A stretch of DNA of 39,878 nucleotides from Clostridia bacterium. GTDB lineage: Bacteria > Bacillota > Clostridia > Oscillospirales > CAG-382. The stretch lies in assembly GCA_017436675.1 (NCBI GenBank), contig JAFSCS010000039.1:1-39878 (forward strand), read 5' to 3'. Positions 1-6,164 of the stretch are shown piece by piece. Position numbers and translations under genes: made by a program. Within the stretch, counting starts at the first letter, position 1, and every line of letters starts with the position of its first letter. The notes beneath the pieces were generated by a model, which did no database searches, was not told the DNA's origin, and saw only the letters and a program-made list of their open reading frames with translations.

Positions 1-51
1 ATAAGGGCAAAAACAAGGGAAAATACATAACAGTTGAGTTGAAAACCACGG

Positions 52-78
52 AAAAACCCAGTAATATCAAGGGTTTTT
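52..78. terminator. Bidirectional terminator hairpin after the HAD hydrolase gene
   Basis: Eight-base arms AAAAACCC (52-59) and GGGTTTTT (71-78) enclose an 11-base loop. The U-rich arm works on either strand. It lies 49 bases past the stop of the leftward HAD gene, so it most likely ends that transcript. It could also end a rightward gene entering from outside the window. Confidence 0.6.
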
Positions 79-126
79 AGAGAGATTGTATTTTTAATTG
101 GAATTTATCAAACTCACAAACTTTAA

Positions 127-732
127 CTATGCAATAATCCTTTCTAAGTCATTTACGAATAAATCATAATCTCTATTGTTGTCATCATAAAGAATTGTAG
201 CCATTCCCATTTTTCTGGGAATAACTAAATTTTTCTCTGTATTATCAATAAACAAGCATTCACTGGCACTTATATCTAATACATCTAAAACATATTTGAA
301 TATACTATCACTGTCCTTACCCGAATGCAAATTTGCAGAAATTGCAATAACATCGAAGTATTCCTTTAATCCTCTATATTCAAGGATTGTGTTAATTCTA
401 TCGCATTTGTTATCTGTTATCATTCCAACAAAATATTTTCCCTTTAATTCTTTCACCAAAGTAATCATCTTTTCATCAAGACGAGTCGCTCTAAAAGAAT
501 CAATTAAGATATCATAATCAATATTTTGTCCTAAGGATTTGCAAAACTCTTGCCATATTTCTAAATGTGTCGTTTCTCCTAACAGTAACTGTTTATTATA
601 TTTATAATAGCACGTTTTCACATCTTCTAATGGTATGCCACTAATATCGGAAAGATAATTTGTTATTGATGTTGAACCTGTTTTGTCTATTGTCAAAACT
701 CCATCAAAATCAAACAATACTGCTTTTATCAT
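127..732 (-). CDS. HAD family hydrolase (subfamily IA-like)
   Basis: A 201-residue haloacid-dehalogenase-superfamily phosphatase, probably acting on a small phosphorylated metabolite in the cytoplasm; the substrate cannot be told. The nucleophile motif DFDGVLT is at the N-terminus. The motif II threonine lies in MITDNK, a motif III lysine in SGKDSD and the acidic motif IV in CLFIDNTEKN. A helical cap lies between motifs I and II, as in subfamily IA. Two in-frame ATGs exist at 738 and 732. The AGGAG ribosome binding site is only 2 bases from the first and 8 from the second, so 732 is chosen. It has its own promoter and terminator. The gene is visibly more AT-rich than the rest of the window, which hints at a different origin. 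Confidence 0.85.
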   Translation of the reverse strand: MIKAVLFDFDGVLTIDKTGSTSITNYLSDISGIPLEDVKTCYYKYNKQLLLGETTHLEIWQEFCKSLGQNIDYDILIDSFRATRLDEKMITLVKELKGKYFVGMITDNKCDRINTILEYRGLKEYFDVIAISANLHSGKDSDSIFKYVLDVLDISASECLFIDNTEKNLVIPRKMGMATILYDDNNRDYDLFVNDLERIIA

Positions 733-774
733 AATCATTTCTCCTGATACAAATTCAAGTTTATCTGTCAGTTA

Positions 775-803
775 ATTATAACATTACCCACACAAAAAGT
801 CAA
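775..803 (-). promoter_or_regulatory. Sigma-A promoter of the HAD hydrolase gene
   Basis: On the minus strand TTGACT (798-803) and TATAAT (775-780) are separated by exactly 17 bases. Transcription would start near 768, about 35 bases before the ATG at 732. This is a near-consensus housekeeping promoter. Confidence 0.75.
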
Positions 804-818
804 CGCCACAAGCAACGC

Positions 819-854
819 AAAGCCACTTCTGACATAAACATCAAAAGTGGCTTT
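819..854. repeat. Inverted repeat between two leftward genes
   Basis: Ten-base perfect arms AAAGCCACTT (819-828) and AAGTGGCTTT (845-854) flank a 16-base loop. It lies downstream of the leftward gene at 903-1307 and just upstream of the HAD promoter. No U-tract follows on the minus strand, so an intrinsic terminator is possible but not clear. Confidence 0.4.
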
Positions 855-902
855 GTAATACTTCTATACGACTATTACCCTAAAGAGGTCGGGATGATTT
901 TT

Positions 903-1307
903 TTATATCTTGATACCGAGATGGCGTAATTTCTTTTTGCTGTCGTTTTTCGGCTTGAAGAAATAAGCCGCAGCGATCGGACTCAAAAACGCCGAAAGCG
1001 GAACGACGATCCATCGAATAGCCGCGCCCGAGCTTTCTGCCGCCGATGAGATGCATATGAATGCAGTCACGGCAGATCCGCATAAAACGGCGTATACCAA
1101 CGGCATCGACGGTGCAAATTTGGAGATAACGATCCCCGTGACAGCACCTGCGCCGACTACCGACACGATGGCGCAAGGGAAGACGACCGATTGCGGAGCT
1201 GCAGCCCCCGAGCCGATGAGCGCGGAGAGAAATATCAGGATGACGAGCGTGGCGGCGTTCGTCGAAAGTGATATCAAAAGAAATTTCCAATCAAGCTTCG
1301 TTTCCAT
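903..1307 (-). CDS. Small four-helix membrane protein of unknown function (TIGR04086-like)
   Basis: A 134-residue integral membrane protein with about four hydrophobic helices (near residues 8-30, 38-62, 66-88 and 95-117) and a short basic C-terminal tail containing KPKNDSKKK. The size and topology resemble small Firmicutes membrane proteins labelled TIGR04086, but I see no diagnostic motif, so that link is weak. A GAGGT ribosome binding site lies 8 bases before the ATG. The gene follows the P-loop ATPase gene on the same strand with a 55-base gap and no clear promoter between, so the two may be co-transcribed. An overlapping ORF of similar length on the same strand (880-1290) reads as a shadow, rich in Arg and Cys. 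Confidence 0.6.
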   Translation of the reverse strand: METKLDWKFLLISLSTNAATLVILIFLSALIGSGAAAPQSVVFPCAIVSVVGAGAVTGIVISKFAPSMPLVYAVLCGSAVTAFICISSAAESSGAAIRWIVVPLSAFLSPIAAAYFFKPKNDSKKKLRHLGIKI

Positions 1308-1362
1308 TTAACAATACCTCATTTTTTCGTTCTGTTCGATCTATATTCGAAATGACGCCGAA

Positions 1363-2352
1363 TTATTCCCCAATATACGAAAATATCTCTTCGAAAAGCT
1401 GATCCGTGTATTCGTTCATCCGCTCGAAATCCATCGCGCCCAAATATATCCGCTCGATCATTTCGTGGTAGCTCATCGCCTCTCGGTGCTTCTCCTTGAT
1501 CGCTTCCAAAAGCTGAGATATCGTGTTCTCAAAGCCGTGTTCGATCGGCTTTTCGATAAAGAAGCGGTCTCCGTTGATCCTTCGTCCGCCGCCTCGAGTG
1601 GTATAGACGATCCGAAGCGACGGAACGTATATCGTCTCAATACGCTCGATCGACGGAAGACTCGGAGAAAAGAAGAATTCTTTCCCGCGCTCCGTCAGCT
1701 CTGCCCTCAGCTCCGCGAGAAAAACAGATCCGAATGTGTCAGATGCTGAATAGATCTGCTCGTGCGGTGGCATTTTGACGTCGCCGAAGCTCGACGAGAA
1801 TATCCTCATCTCGCCTTTTCCGTCCTTTGCATCGGCGAGTCTCCGTCGCACGAGAGAACGGACGTATCTGCGGATCGTCGCCTCGTCGAGCTTTGCTTCT
1901 GAGCTGCGCTCCAAAAACGAAATGAGCTTCCCGTGTATCGTGCTCAGCTCGTAGATGCGCTCGAACGCAGCCCTTTTCTTCAACGAAAGCGAACGCAGCT
2001 CGTCAACGTGAGGCGTCAACAGCTCCCTTTTCCAAAACCGACCGAGATCAATAAGCGTTTCGAACGCTCCCGCCAGCCTCGGCTCATAAGTGTGTGGCGG
2101 TGTTCCGTCGATCATCCCAACGTCGCCGACGATAACACCGTCGAGCGAGCTCGGATCACTCGAGCAATATATCCTGTCGACAGCGATGCCCCTGCTTTCA
2201 CCCTCAAGCGCGAGCTTCTTCATAAGCGTCGACTTGCCAACGCCCGAAGCACCCTTGATGACGTAGAGCCTCGATATATTATTTTCGGAAAAAACACTGG
2301 AAAACAAGTCGAAAAACCCGTTTTCCGTTATGGCTGCACAATAAAATTCCAT
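1363..2352 (-). CDS. PRK06851-type P-loop ATPase of unknown function
   Basis: A 329-residue NTP-binding protein. The Walker A motif GASGVGKS is at residues 34-41. It is followed by the stretch CSSDPSSLDGV and by VGMIDGTPPHTYEP, which I recognise as the conserved core of the PRK06851 family found mainly in Clostridia. From memory that family is usually near 370 residues with two P-loop halves; only one P-loop is visible here. The role is unknown; a soluble ATPase coupled to a partner is the most that can be said. The ribosome binding site AAAGGA precedes the ATG. The gene is divergent from bioY and its minus-strand promoter lies at 2382-2410. Confidence 0.7.
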   Translation of the reverse strand: MEFYCAAITENGFFDLFSSVFSENNISRLYVIKGASGVGKSTLMKKLALEGESRGIAVDRIYCSSDPSSLDGVIVGDVGMIDGTPPHTYEPRLAGAFETLIDLGRFWKRELLTPHVDELRSLSLKKRAAFERIYELSTIHGKLISFLERSSEAKLDEATIRRYVRSLVRRRLADAKDGKGEMRIFSSSFGDVKMPPHEQIYSASDTFGSVFLAELRAELTERGKEFFFSPSLPSIERIETIYVPSLRIVYTTRGGGRRINGDRFFIEKPIEHGFENTISQLLEAIKEKHREAMSYHEMIERIYLGAMDFERMNEYTDQLFEEIFSYIGE

Positions 2353-2381
2353 ATCTTATCCTTTCGTTCGTTACTATTACA

Positions 2382-2410
2382 ATCTTATGCAGAGCGTCCG
2401 CAATTGTTAA
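2382..2410 (-). promoter_or_regulatory. Probable sigma-A promoter of the PRK06851-type ATPase
   Basis: Minus-strand TTAACA (2405-2410) and TAAGAT (2382-2387) are spaced by 17 bases, about 30 bases before the start codon. Each box differs from consensus, so confidence is moderate. Confidence 0.45.
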
Positions 2411-2458
2411 AAAAAGAAACAGAGTGTCGTTTTTTGATATCTTAACCACAAAAAAAGG

Positions 2459-2487
2459 TTGACATTTTAGACTCAATGTAGTAAAAT
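2459..2487 (+). promoter_or_regulatory. bioY-birA promoter with an overlapping inverted repeat
   Basis: TTGACA (2459-2464), a 17-base spacer and TAAAAT (2482-2487) form a strong sigma-A promoter 26 bases before bioY. The perfect inverted repeat CATTTTA (2463-2469) and TAAAATG (2482-2488) straddles the spacer and overlaps both boxes. That placement would suit a repressor such as BirA, whose gene is second in the operon. The spacing is shorter than in the known E. coli operator, so the operator assignment is inference. Confidence 0.65.
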
Positions 2488-2512
2488 GGAAGTATAAAAG
2501 CGGAGGTGTGCA

Positions 2513-3031
2513 ATGGAAAGGAAAACGAAAAACGTTGCGAAGACCGCGCTCGTCGTTGCGCTGATGTGTGTTTGTGCGTGGGTGAGTGTGCCGTTCGGCG
2601 TTGTGGTTTTTACGTTGCAGACCCTCGGAGCAATGATAGCGTTGCAAGCTCTCGGAGGCACGGGAGGGATAGTCGCGATCGTGATTTATCTGCTTCTCGG
2701 CGCAGTCGGACTTCCCGTGTTTTCGTCGTTTGGCGGCGGCTTCGGTGTCCTGTTCGGACCGACGGGCGGCTTTCTCTTCGGATTTTTGTTCGGAGGCGCC
2801 GCATATCTATGCTCGGAACGCATTTTCGGGAAAAATAAACGCGGACGGATCGTCGGGCTTTGTTCGTTTTTGTTCGTGTGTTATATTTTCGGATGCGGAT
2901 ATTATGCGCTTGGTTATGGAGTCGGGCTGAAGGAGGCGGTCACCGTGTGTGTATTGCCCTACGTCGTTCCCGAAATTGTGAAGCTGTGTTTAGCGGTCGC
3001 TGTGGGCGGTCGGATAGTGAGGTATTTATGA
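2513..3031 (+). CDS. bioY: Biotin ECF transporter S component BioY
   Basis: A 172-residue integral membrane protein with about six helices. It is the substrate-binding subunit for biotin uptake and normally docks with the shared ECF energizing module EcfA/A'/T, whose genes are not in this window. Family hallmarks visible are the glycine-rich stretches LGGTGGIVAI and LFGPTGGFLFGF and the helix LLLGAVGLPVFSSF. The ribosome binding site GGAGGTG lies 6 bases before the ATG. It is the first gene of an operon: its stop codon overlaps the birA start in an ATGA arrangement, so uptake and ligation of biotin are coupled. Length is close to the usual 180-190 residues. Confidence 0.93.
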   Translation: MERKTKNVAKTALVVALMCVCAWVSVPFGVVVFTLQTLGAMIALQALGGTGGIVAIVIYLLLGAVGLPVFSSFGGGFGVLFGPTGGFLFGFLFGGAAYLCSERIFGKNKRGRIVGLCSFLFVCYIFGCGYYALGYGVGLKEAVTVCVLPYVVPEIVKLCLAVAVGGRIVRYL

Positions 3032-4011
3032 AAACTGAAGCAAAAAAGAAAGAAAAAACAAAGGACGTCGTCCTGAGAGAGCTGAAAAGAAAACGAGGAA
3101 AATTCGTTTCGGGTGAGTATCTTGCAAATAAGCTCGGGATCTCTCGTGCGGCAATATGGAAGGCGGTAAAAACGCTCCAAAACAGAGGCTTTGACATCGA
3201 ATGTCGAACGAAAAGCGGATATATGCTGACCTTGGGTGGCGGAAAGCTCTCGGAGGACGGAGTGAAAAAATATCTCTTTGAGGACGGCATAAGCTTGACC
3301 GTTCTTGACAGCGTCGGCTCGACGAACGATATCGCGAAGGCTCTCGGTCGAGAGGGCGCGCCGGAGTGGACTGTCGTCGCCGCAAGAGAGCAAACGGGCG
3401 GACGCGGAAGAATGGGACGCACCTTTGAAAGCCCCGCTGATAACGGAATATATTTGAGCGTATTGCTTCGCCCGAAAATATCCCCTGCCGATTCGGTCGC
3501 GATAACCACCTACGCGGCTGTGGCTGTTTGTGACGTTATCGAGCGTTTCACAGGCGTGAGATGTGAGATAAAATGGGTCAACGATATATATATGAAATCA
3601 AAAAAGGTCTGCGGAATTTTGACCGAGTCGAGCATTGATGCCGAAAAGGGCGAGCTTGAGTTCGCCGTTCTCGGAATAGGCATCAACGTCAGCGACAAAA
3701 AGCTCTCTTCCGAGGTACGTGAGATCGCAGGAGCGATCGGACTTGAGCACGAGAGCGACGTGAAAAATAAGATCACTGCCGCATTGTTGACGAAGCTCAA
3801 GTCGATATACGGCGAGCTTATGAGCGATAGGATATACGGTGAGTACAGATCCCGCTCGTTCTTGATCGGCAAGGACGTAACGTTCCTTCGCGGTGAGGAG
3901 ACCGTCAGCGCCAAGGTCGTCGACCTTGAACGCGACTATTCGCTCGTCGTCGAAACGGAAGACGGCGAACGTATCTCGCTCAATTCGGGCGAGGTGAGCG
4001 TAAAGCCTTGA
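3028..4011 (+). CDS. birA: Bifunctional biotin-[acetyl-CoA-carboxylase] ligase / biotin operon repressor BirA
   Basis: A 327-residue protein. Residues about 15-70 form an N-terminal winged helix-turn-helix (YLANKLGISRAAIWKAVKTL), so it should bind DNA as well as biotinylate carrier proteins. The catalytic domain carries the biotinyl-AMP loop GGRGRMGRTF and the segment KWVNDIYMKSKKVCGIL typical of biotin protein ligases. A short beta-barrel domain ends the protein. The start at 3028 is chosen because it overlaps the bioY stop by four bases and begins just before the HTH; the reading frame is open further upstream but that part overlaps bioY. The likely regulatory target is the bioY promoter at 2459-2488. 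A strong terminator follows. Confidence 0.93.
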   Translation: MKTEAKKKEKTKDVVLRELKRKRGKFVSGEYLANKLGISRAAIWKAVKTLQNRGFDIECRTKSGYMLTLGGGKLSEDGVKKYLFEDGISLTVLDSVGSTNDIAKALGREGAPEWTVVAAREQTGGRGRMGRTFESPADNGIYLSVLLRPKISPADSVAITTYAAVAVCDVIERFTGVRCEIKWVNDIYMKSKKVCGILTESSIDAEKGELEFAVLGIGINVSDKKLSSEVREIAGAIGLEHESDVKNKITAALLTKLKSIYGELMSDRIYGEYRSRSFLIGKDVTFLRGEETVSAKVVDLERDYSLVVETEDGERISLNSGEVSVKP

Positions 4012-4033
4012 CCTCTTTCAATTAAATATACCT

Positions 4034-4064
4034 TCACCCGACGACTTCGTCGGGTGATTTTTTT
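4034..4064 (+). terminator. Intrinsic terminator of bioY-birA
   Basis: A GC-rich stem TCACCCGACG (4034-4043) pairs with CGTCGGGTGA (4048-4057) around the loop ACTT and is followed by seven T residues. It starts 22 bases after the birA stop. Confidence 0.9.
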
Positions 4065-4334
4065 GTTTTTTATAGCTAAACGAAGCGTTTATTGATGCGC
4101 CCATATCGTAGAGCATACGCTTCGGTGTGGTAGAGACAGTATAAAAACCCTTTGTTTAAGCACGTTTTCAGCCTCTACTAACGGTAGACTCGAAAAAAAC
4201 CGCTCTACTCGGCACCGCCGTAACATTTTCCCGAAATCCCCTCGCAGTAGGTGGACTTCCAACGCCGATCGGCGTATAATCTTCTCATAGCTCGGCAGAG
4301 CTCGAGCTGTTCTTCTTTAAAATGCGCGGCAAAC
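4065..4334. other. Gene-free stretch rich in short inverted repeats
   Basis: No convincing coding sequence is present; the longest rightward ORF here (4251-4454) has no homology I recognise and runs through the promoter. Visible structure includes an 8-base hairpin stem CGAAGCGT (4081-4088) with ACGCTTCG (4117-4124) holding an inner ATGC/GCAT pair, the motif CTCTACT occurring twice with complementary GGTAGA copies, the 14-base palindrome at 4262-4275 and a 10-base palindrome at 4299-4308. A structured RNA is possible but no promoter was found for it. Confidence 0.35.
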
Positions 4335-4392
4335 TTGTTGACAAATCAACAATTTTGTTGTATAATACCAATGTTTGTTGACAAGTCAACAT
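4335..4392 (+). promoter_or_regulatory. Strong sigma-A promoter framed by repeated operator-like palindromes
   Basis: TTGACA (4338-4343), 17 bases and TATAAT (4361-4366) form a perfect sigma-A promoter. Two nearly identical 18-base palindromes, TTGTTGACAAATCAACAA (4335-4352) and TTGTTGACAAGTCAACAT (4375-4392), cover the -35 box and the transcription start and are exactly 40 bases apart. A third palindrome, CAACAATTTTGTTG (4347-4360), fills the spacer. The pattern is that of a tightly repressed promoter. MarR-family sites look similar, but no regulator gene is nearby. Confidence 0.7.
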
Positions 4393-4441
4393 CTCTCTCC
4401 TCAGAGTTGCATCCGTTCGGATGCGTTTTGGCGTTATCGTA

Positions 4442-4470
4442 TTGTAATTTTTGATACAGTGTGGTATAAT
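4442..4470 (+). promoter_or_regulatory. Second promoter upstream of the DUF4855 operon
   Basis: TTGTAA (4442-4447) and TATAAT (4465-4470) are spaced by 17 bases. Transcription would start near 4477, downstream of the palindromes, giving an operator-independent start for the operon. Confidence 0.6.
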
Positions 4471-4488
4471 TGATAATAACGTATAATT

Positions 4489-4509
4489 TTTGCCGCCGAG
4501 AGCGGCAAA
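4489..4509 (+). other. Leader hairpin directly before the DUF4855 ribosome binding site
   Basis: TTTGCCGC (4489-4496) and GCGGCAAA (4502-4509) form a perfect 8-base stem with loop CGAGA. The next base begins the Shine-Dalgarno run GGGGGAG (4510-4516). It may stabilise the message or keep the ribosome binding site accessible; there is no U-tract, so it is not a terminator. Confidence 0.5.
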
Positions 4510-4520
4510 GGGGGAGAAAA

Positions 4521-6164
4521 ATGTATTACGCCAACAAAAAGCTAAGTAGGGTAGAGCCGATCTTTTCGAGCGAGCCGACGAAGGAGAAGAAGGATCTCCT
4601 TTTGGGGTTGCCGATCTTTTCGATCGAAACGAAGCTCGAGCTTTCGGGAAACGACGATAGTATGAGGTATATGAATTACAATACCGATTCTATGCTTCTG
4701 ACCGACGGAGAGAAGGCTGACGACCCGACCTACACGAACCCACGATGGTTTCATATCGCTCTTGCGAAGGGAAGGGCGATAACCTTTGAGCTTCCGTGCA
4801 TCTGCGCCGTCGATAGCTTCAGTATCGGCTTTTGCAGAAGTGACGTTGTCGCCGTGAGAACACCGCGCTACGTTGCGTTGCAGGTCTCCGAGGACGGTGA
4901 AGCGTTCGAAACGGTGAGCGAATGCTCTAAGATACGCTCGACGAGAGATCTTACCCGATTCGAATATACGGCTTCCTTCGGTGCGGTCCGTGCGCGATAC
5001 GTTCGTTTCGTCGTCGACGTGTTGCAGCATATCTATATCGACGAGATCGAGCTTTTCGGATGTACGGACGTCGCGGACGCGAGAATTCCCGTTTGTGACG
5101 GACACCCCGTTTTCCCCGAGCTCGACCATCCGCCCGTTTTCGTTGGGGACTATCCCGCCATCGATTCGCTCGGCGCGGAAAATATTCTTCTTTCCTACCA
5201 TTGTAATCCGAATATGCAGTCGAAGGGCTTGATAACGAAGGAACAGTATCTTCCCTACGCGGCATATCTGAATGAGGACGGCGAAGTGAAGGACACTTTT
5301 TTCGACGGATATCTCTATCTGCCGTATACAGCATTCAACTTTTCCTCTGAGGCTCAGTGTATAGATGGCTGGAAATACTACCTTGACAACATTTTTACCC
5401 CCGATCGCAACCTCGATGCACTTGACAAGGTGACGAAGGAGGTCGGCGATAAGTTAGGTATCAAAAACCATAAGAGCGCAGTCTATTTCAGCCTGCTCTA
5501 TACGTTCACCTCGAAGGAATGCTTCGGAGAGATCAACGGAGAAAAGCTCGATTTCGAGAATATCGACGACCGAAAGAAAGCACTTCGATGGCTCATCGAC
5601 GAATATCTGAGAAGATATAACGAGGGTGGCTACGAGCATACGAGGCTCGAGGCGTTCTATTGGTTTGAGGAGCAGATAACCTACTCCGACTCACACGAGG
5701 AGGAGCTGATCGCGTTCGTTCGCGACTACGTTCACGAAAAAGGATATAAGCTTTTCTGGATACCGTATTTCAAGGCTGTCGGCTACCACGATTGGAAGCG
5801 GCTTGGATTTGACGTTGCGTGTATGCAGCCGAACTATGCGTTTGGCGACGACCGCAAGGTCGAGCAGATCTATGAGACGGCAAAAATAGCAAAAGAGCTC
5901 GGAATGTGCGTTGAGCTCGAGATAACGGGAATAAAGCTTGACGAAAACGGAATCGTCCAAAACCCGAAGGACGTCGAGAAATTTATCGAATATCTTGAGA
6001 TAGGCGCAAAAACAGGATATATGAACACGATCAAGATGTATTATCAGGGCGGTGTCCCCGGTGATATCTCAAAAGCGGTGTTCAGCAAAACCCCGAGGTA
6101 TCGCGAGATGTACGATATGACCTACCGTTTCGCGAAAAGAAAGCTGATTTTGGAGGAGAAATGA
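4521..6164 (+). CDS. DUF4855 domain protein with N-terminal discoidin-like module
   Basis: A 547-residue protein without a signal peptide. Residues about 60-180 look like an F5/8 type C (discoidin, galactose-binding-like) beta-sandwich, with RWFHIALAKGRAITFELP and a terminal YIDEIELFG strand. Residues about 210-545 match DUF4855, a TIM-barrel-like domain of unknown activity; characteristic pieces are WKYYLDNIFTPDRNLDALDK, EAFYWFEEQI and MQPNYAF. A glycan- or glycoside-related substrate is inference from the fold. The ATG at 4521 is chosen because it follows GGGGGAG; the open frame upstream covers the promoter. Its TGA overlaps the next gene's start region, so the two are translationally coupled. 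It is driven by promoters at 4338-4366 and 4442-4470. Lack of an export signal is odd for a discoidin-containing protein. Confidence 0.75.
   Translation: MYYANKKLSRVEPIFSSEPTKEKKDLLLGLPIFSIETKLELSGNDDSMRYMNYNTDSMLLTDGEKADDPTYTNPRWFHIALAKGRAITFELPCICAVDSFSIGFCRSDVVAVRTPRYVALQVSEDGEAFETVSECSKIRSTRDLTRFEYTASFGAVRARYVRFVVDVLQHIYIDEIELFGCTDVADARIPVCDGHPVFPELDHPPVFVGDYPAIDSLGAENILLSYHCNPNMQSKGLITKEQYLPYAAYLNEDGEVKDTFFDGYLYLPYTAFNFSSEAQCIDGWKYYLDNIFTPDRNLDALDKVTKEVGDKLGIKNHKSAVYFSLLYTFTSKECFGEINGEKLDFENIDDRKKALRWLIDEYLRRYNEGGYEHTRLEAFYWFEEQITYSDSHEEELIAFVRDYVHEKGYKLFWIPYFKAVGYHDWKRLGFDVACMQPNYAFGDDRKVEQIYETAKIAKELGMCVELEITGIKLDENGIVQNPKDVEKFIEYLEIGAKTGYMNTIKMYYQGGVPGDISKAVFSKTPRYREMYDMTYRFAKRKLILEEK

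Noticed and set aside
3..80. A 25-codon open frame entering from the left edge, which could be the tail of a gene.
   Set aside because: It is short, matches nothing I recognise, and its last codons lie in the bidirectional terminator hairpin (52-78); it may be chance.
880..1290. An overlapping leftward ORF of 136 residues in the same place as the membrane protein gene.
   Set aside because: Arg/Cys-rich translation without domain features; the alternative frame gives a clean four-helix membrane protein with a plausible ribosome binding site.
4251..4454. A 67-residue rightward ORF between birA and the DUF4855 gene.
   Set aside because: It runs through the promoter and palindromes at 4335-4392, has no ribosome binding site and no recognisable sequence.
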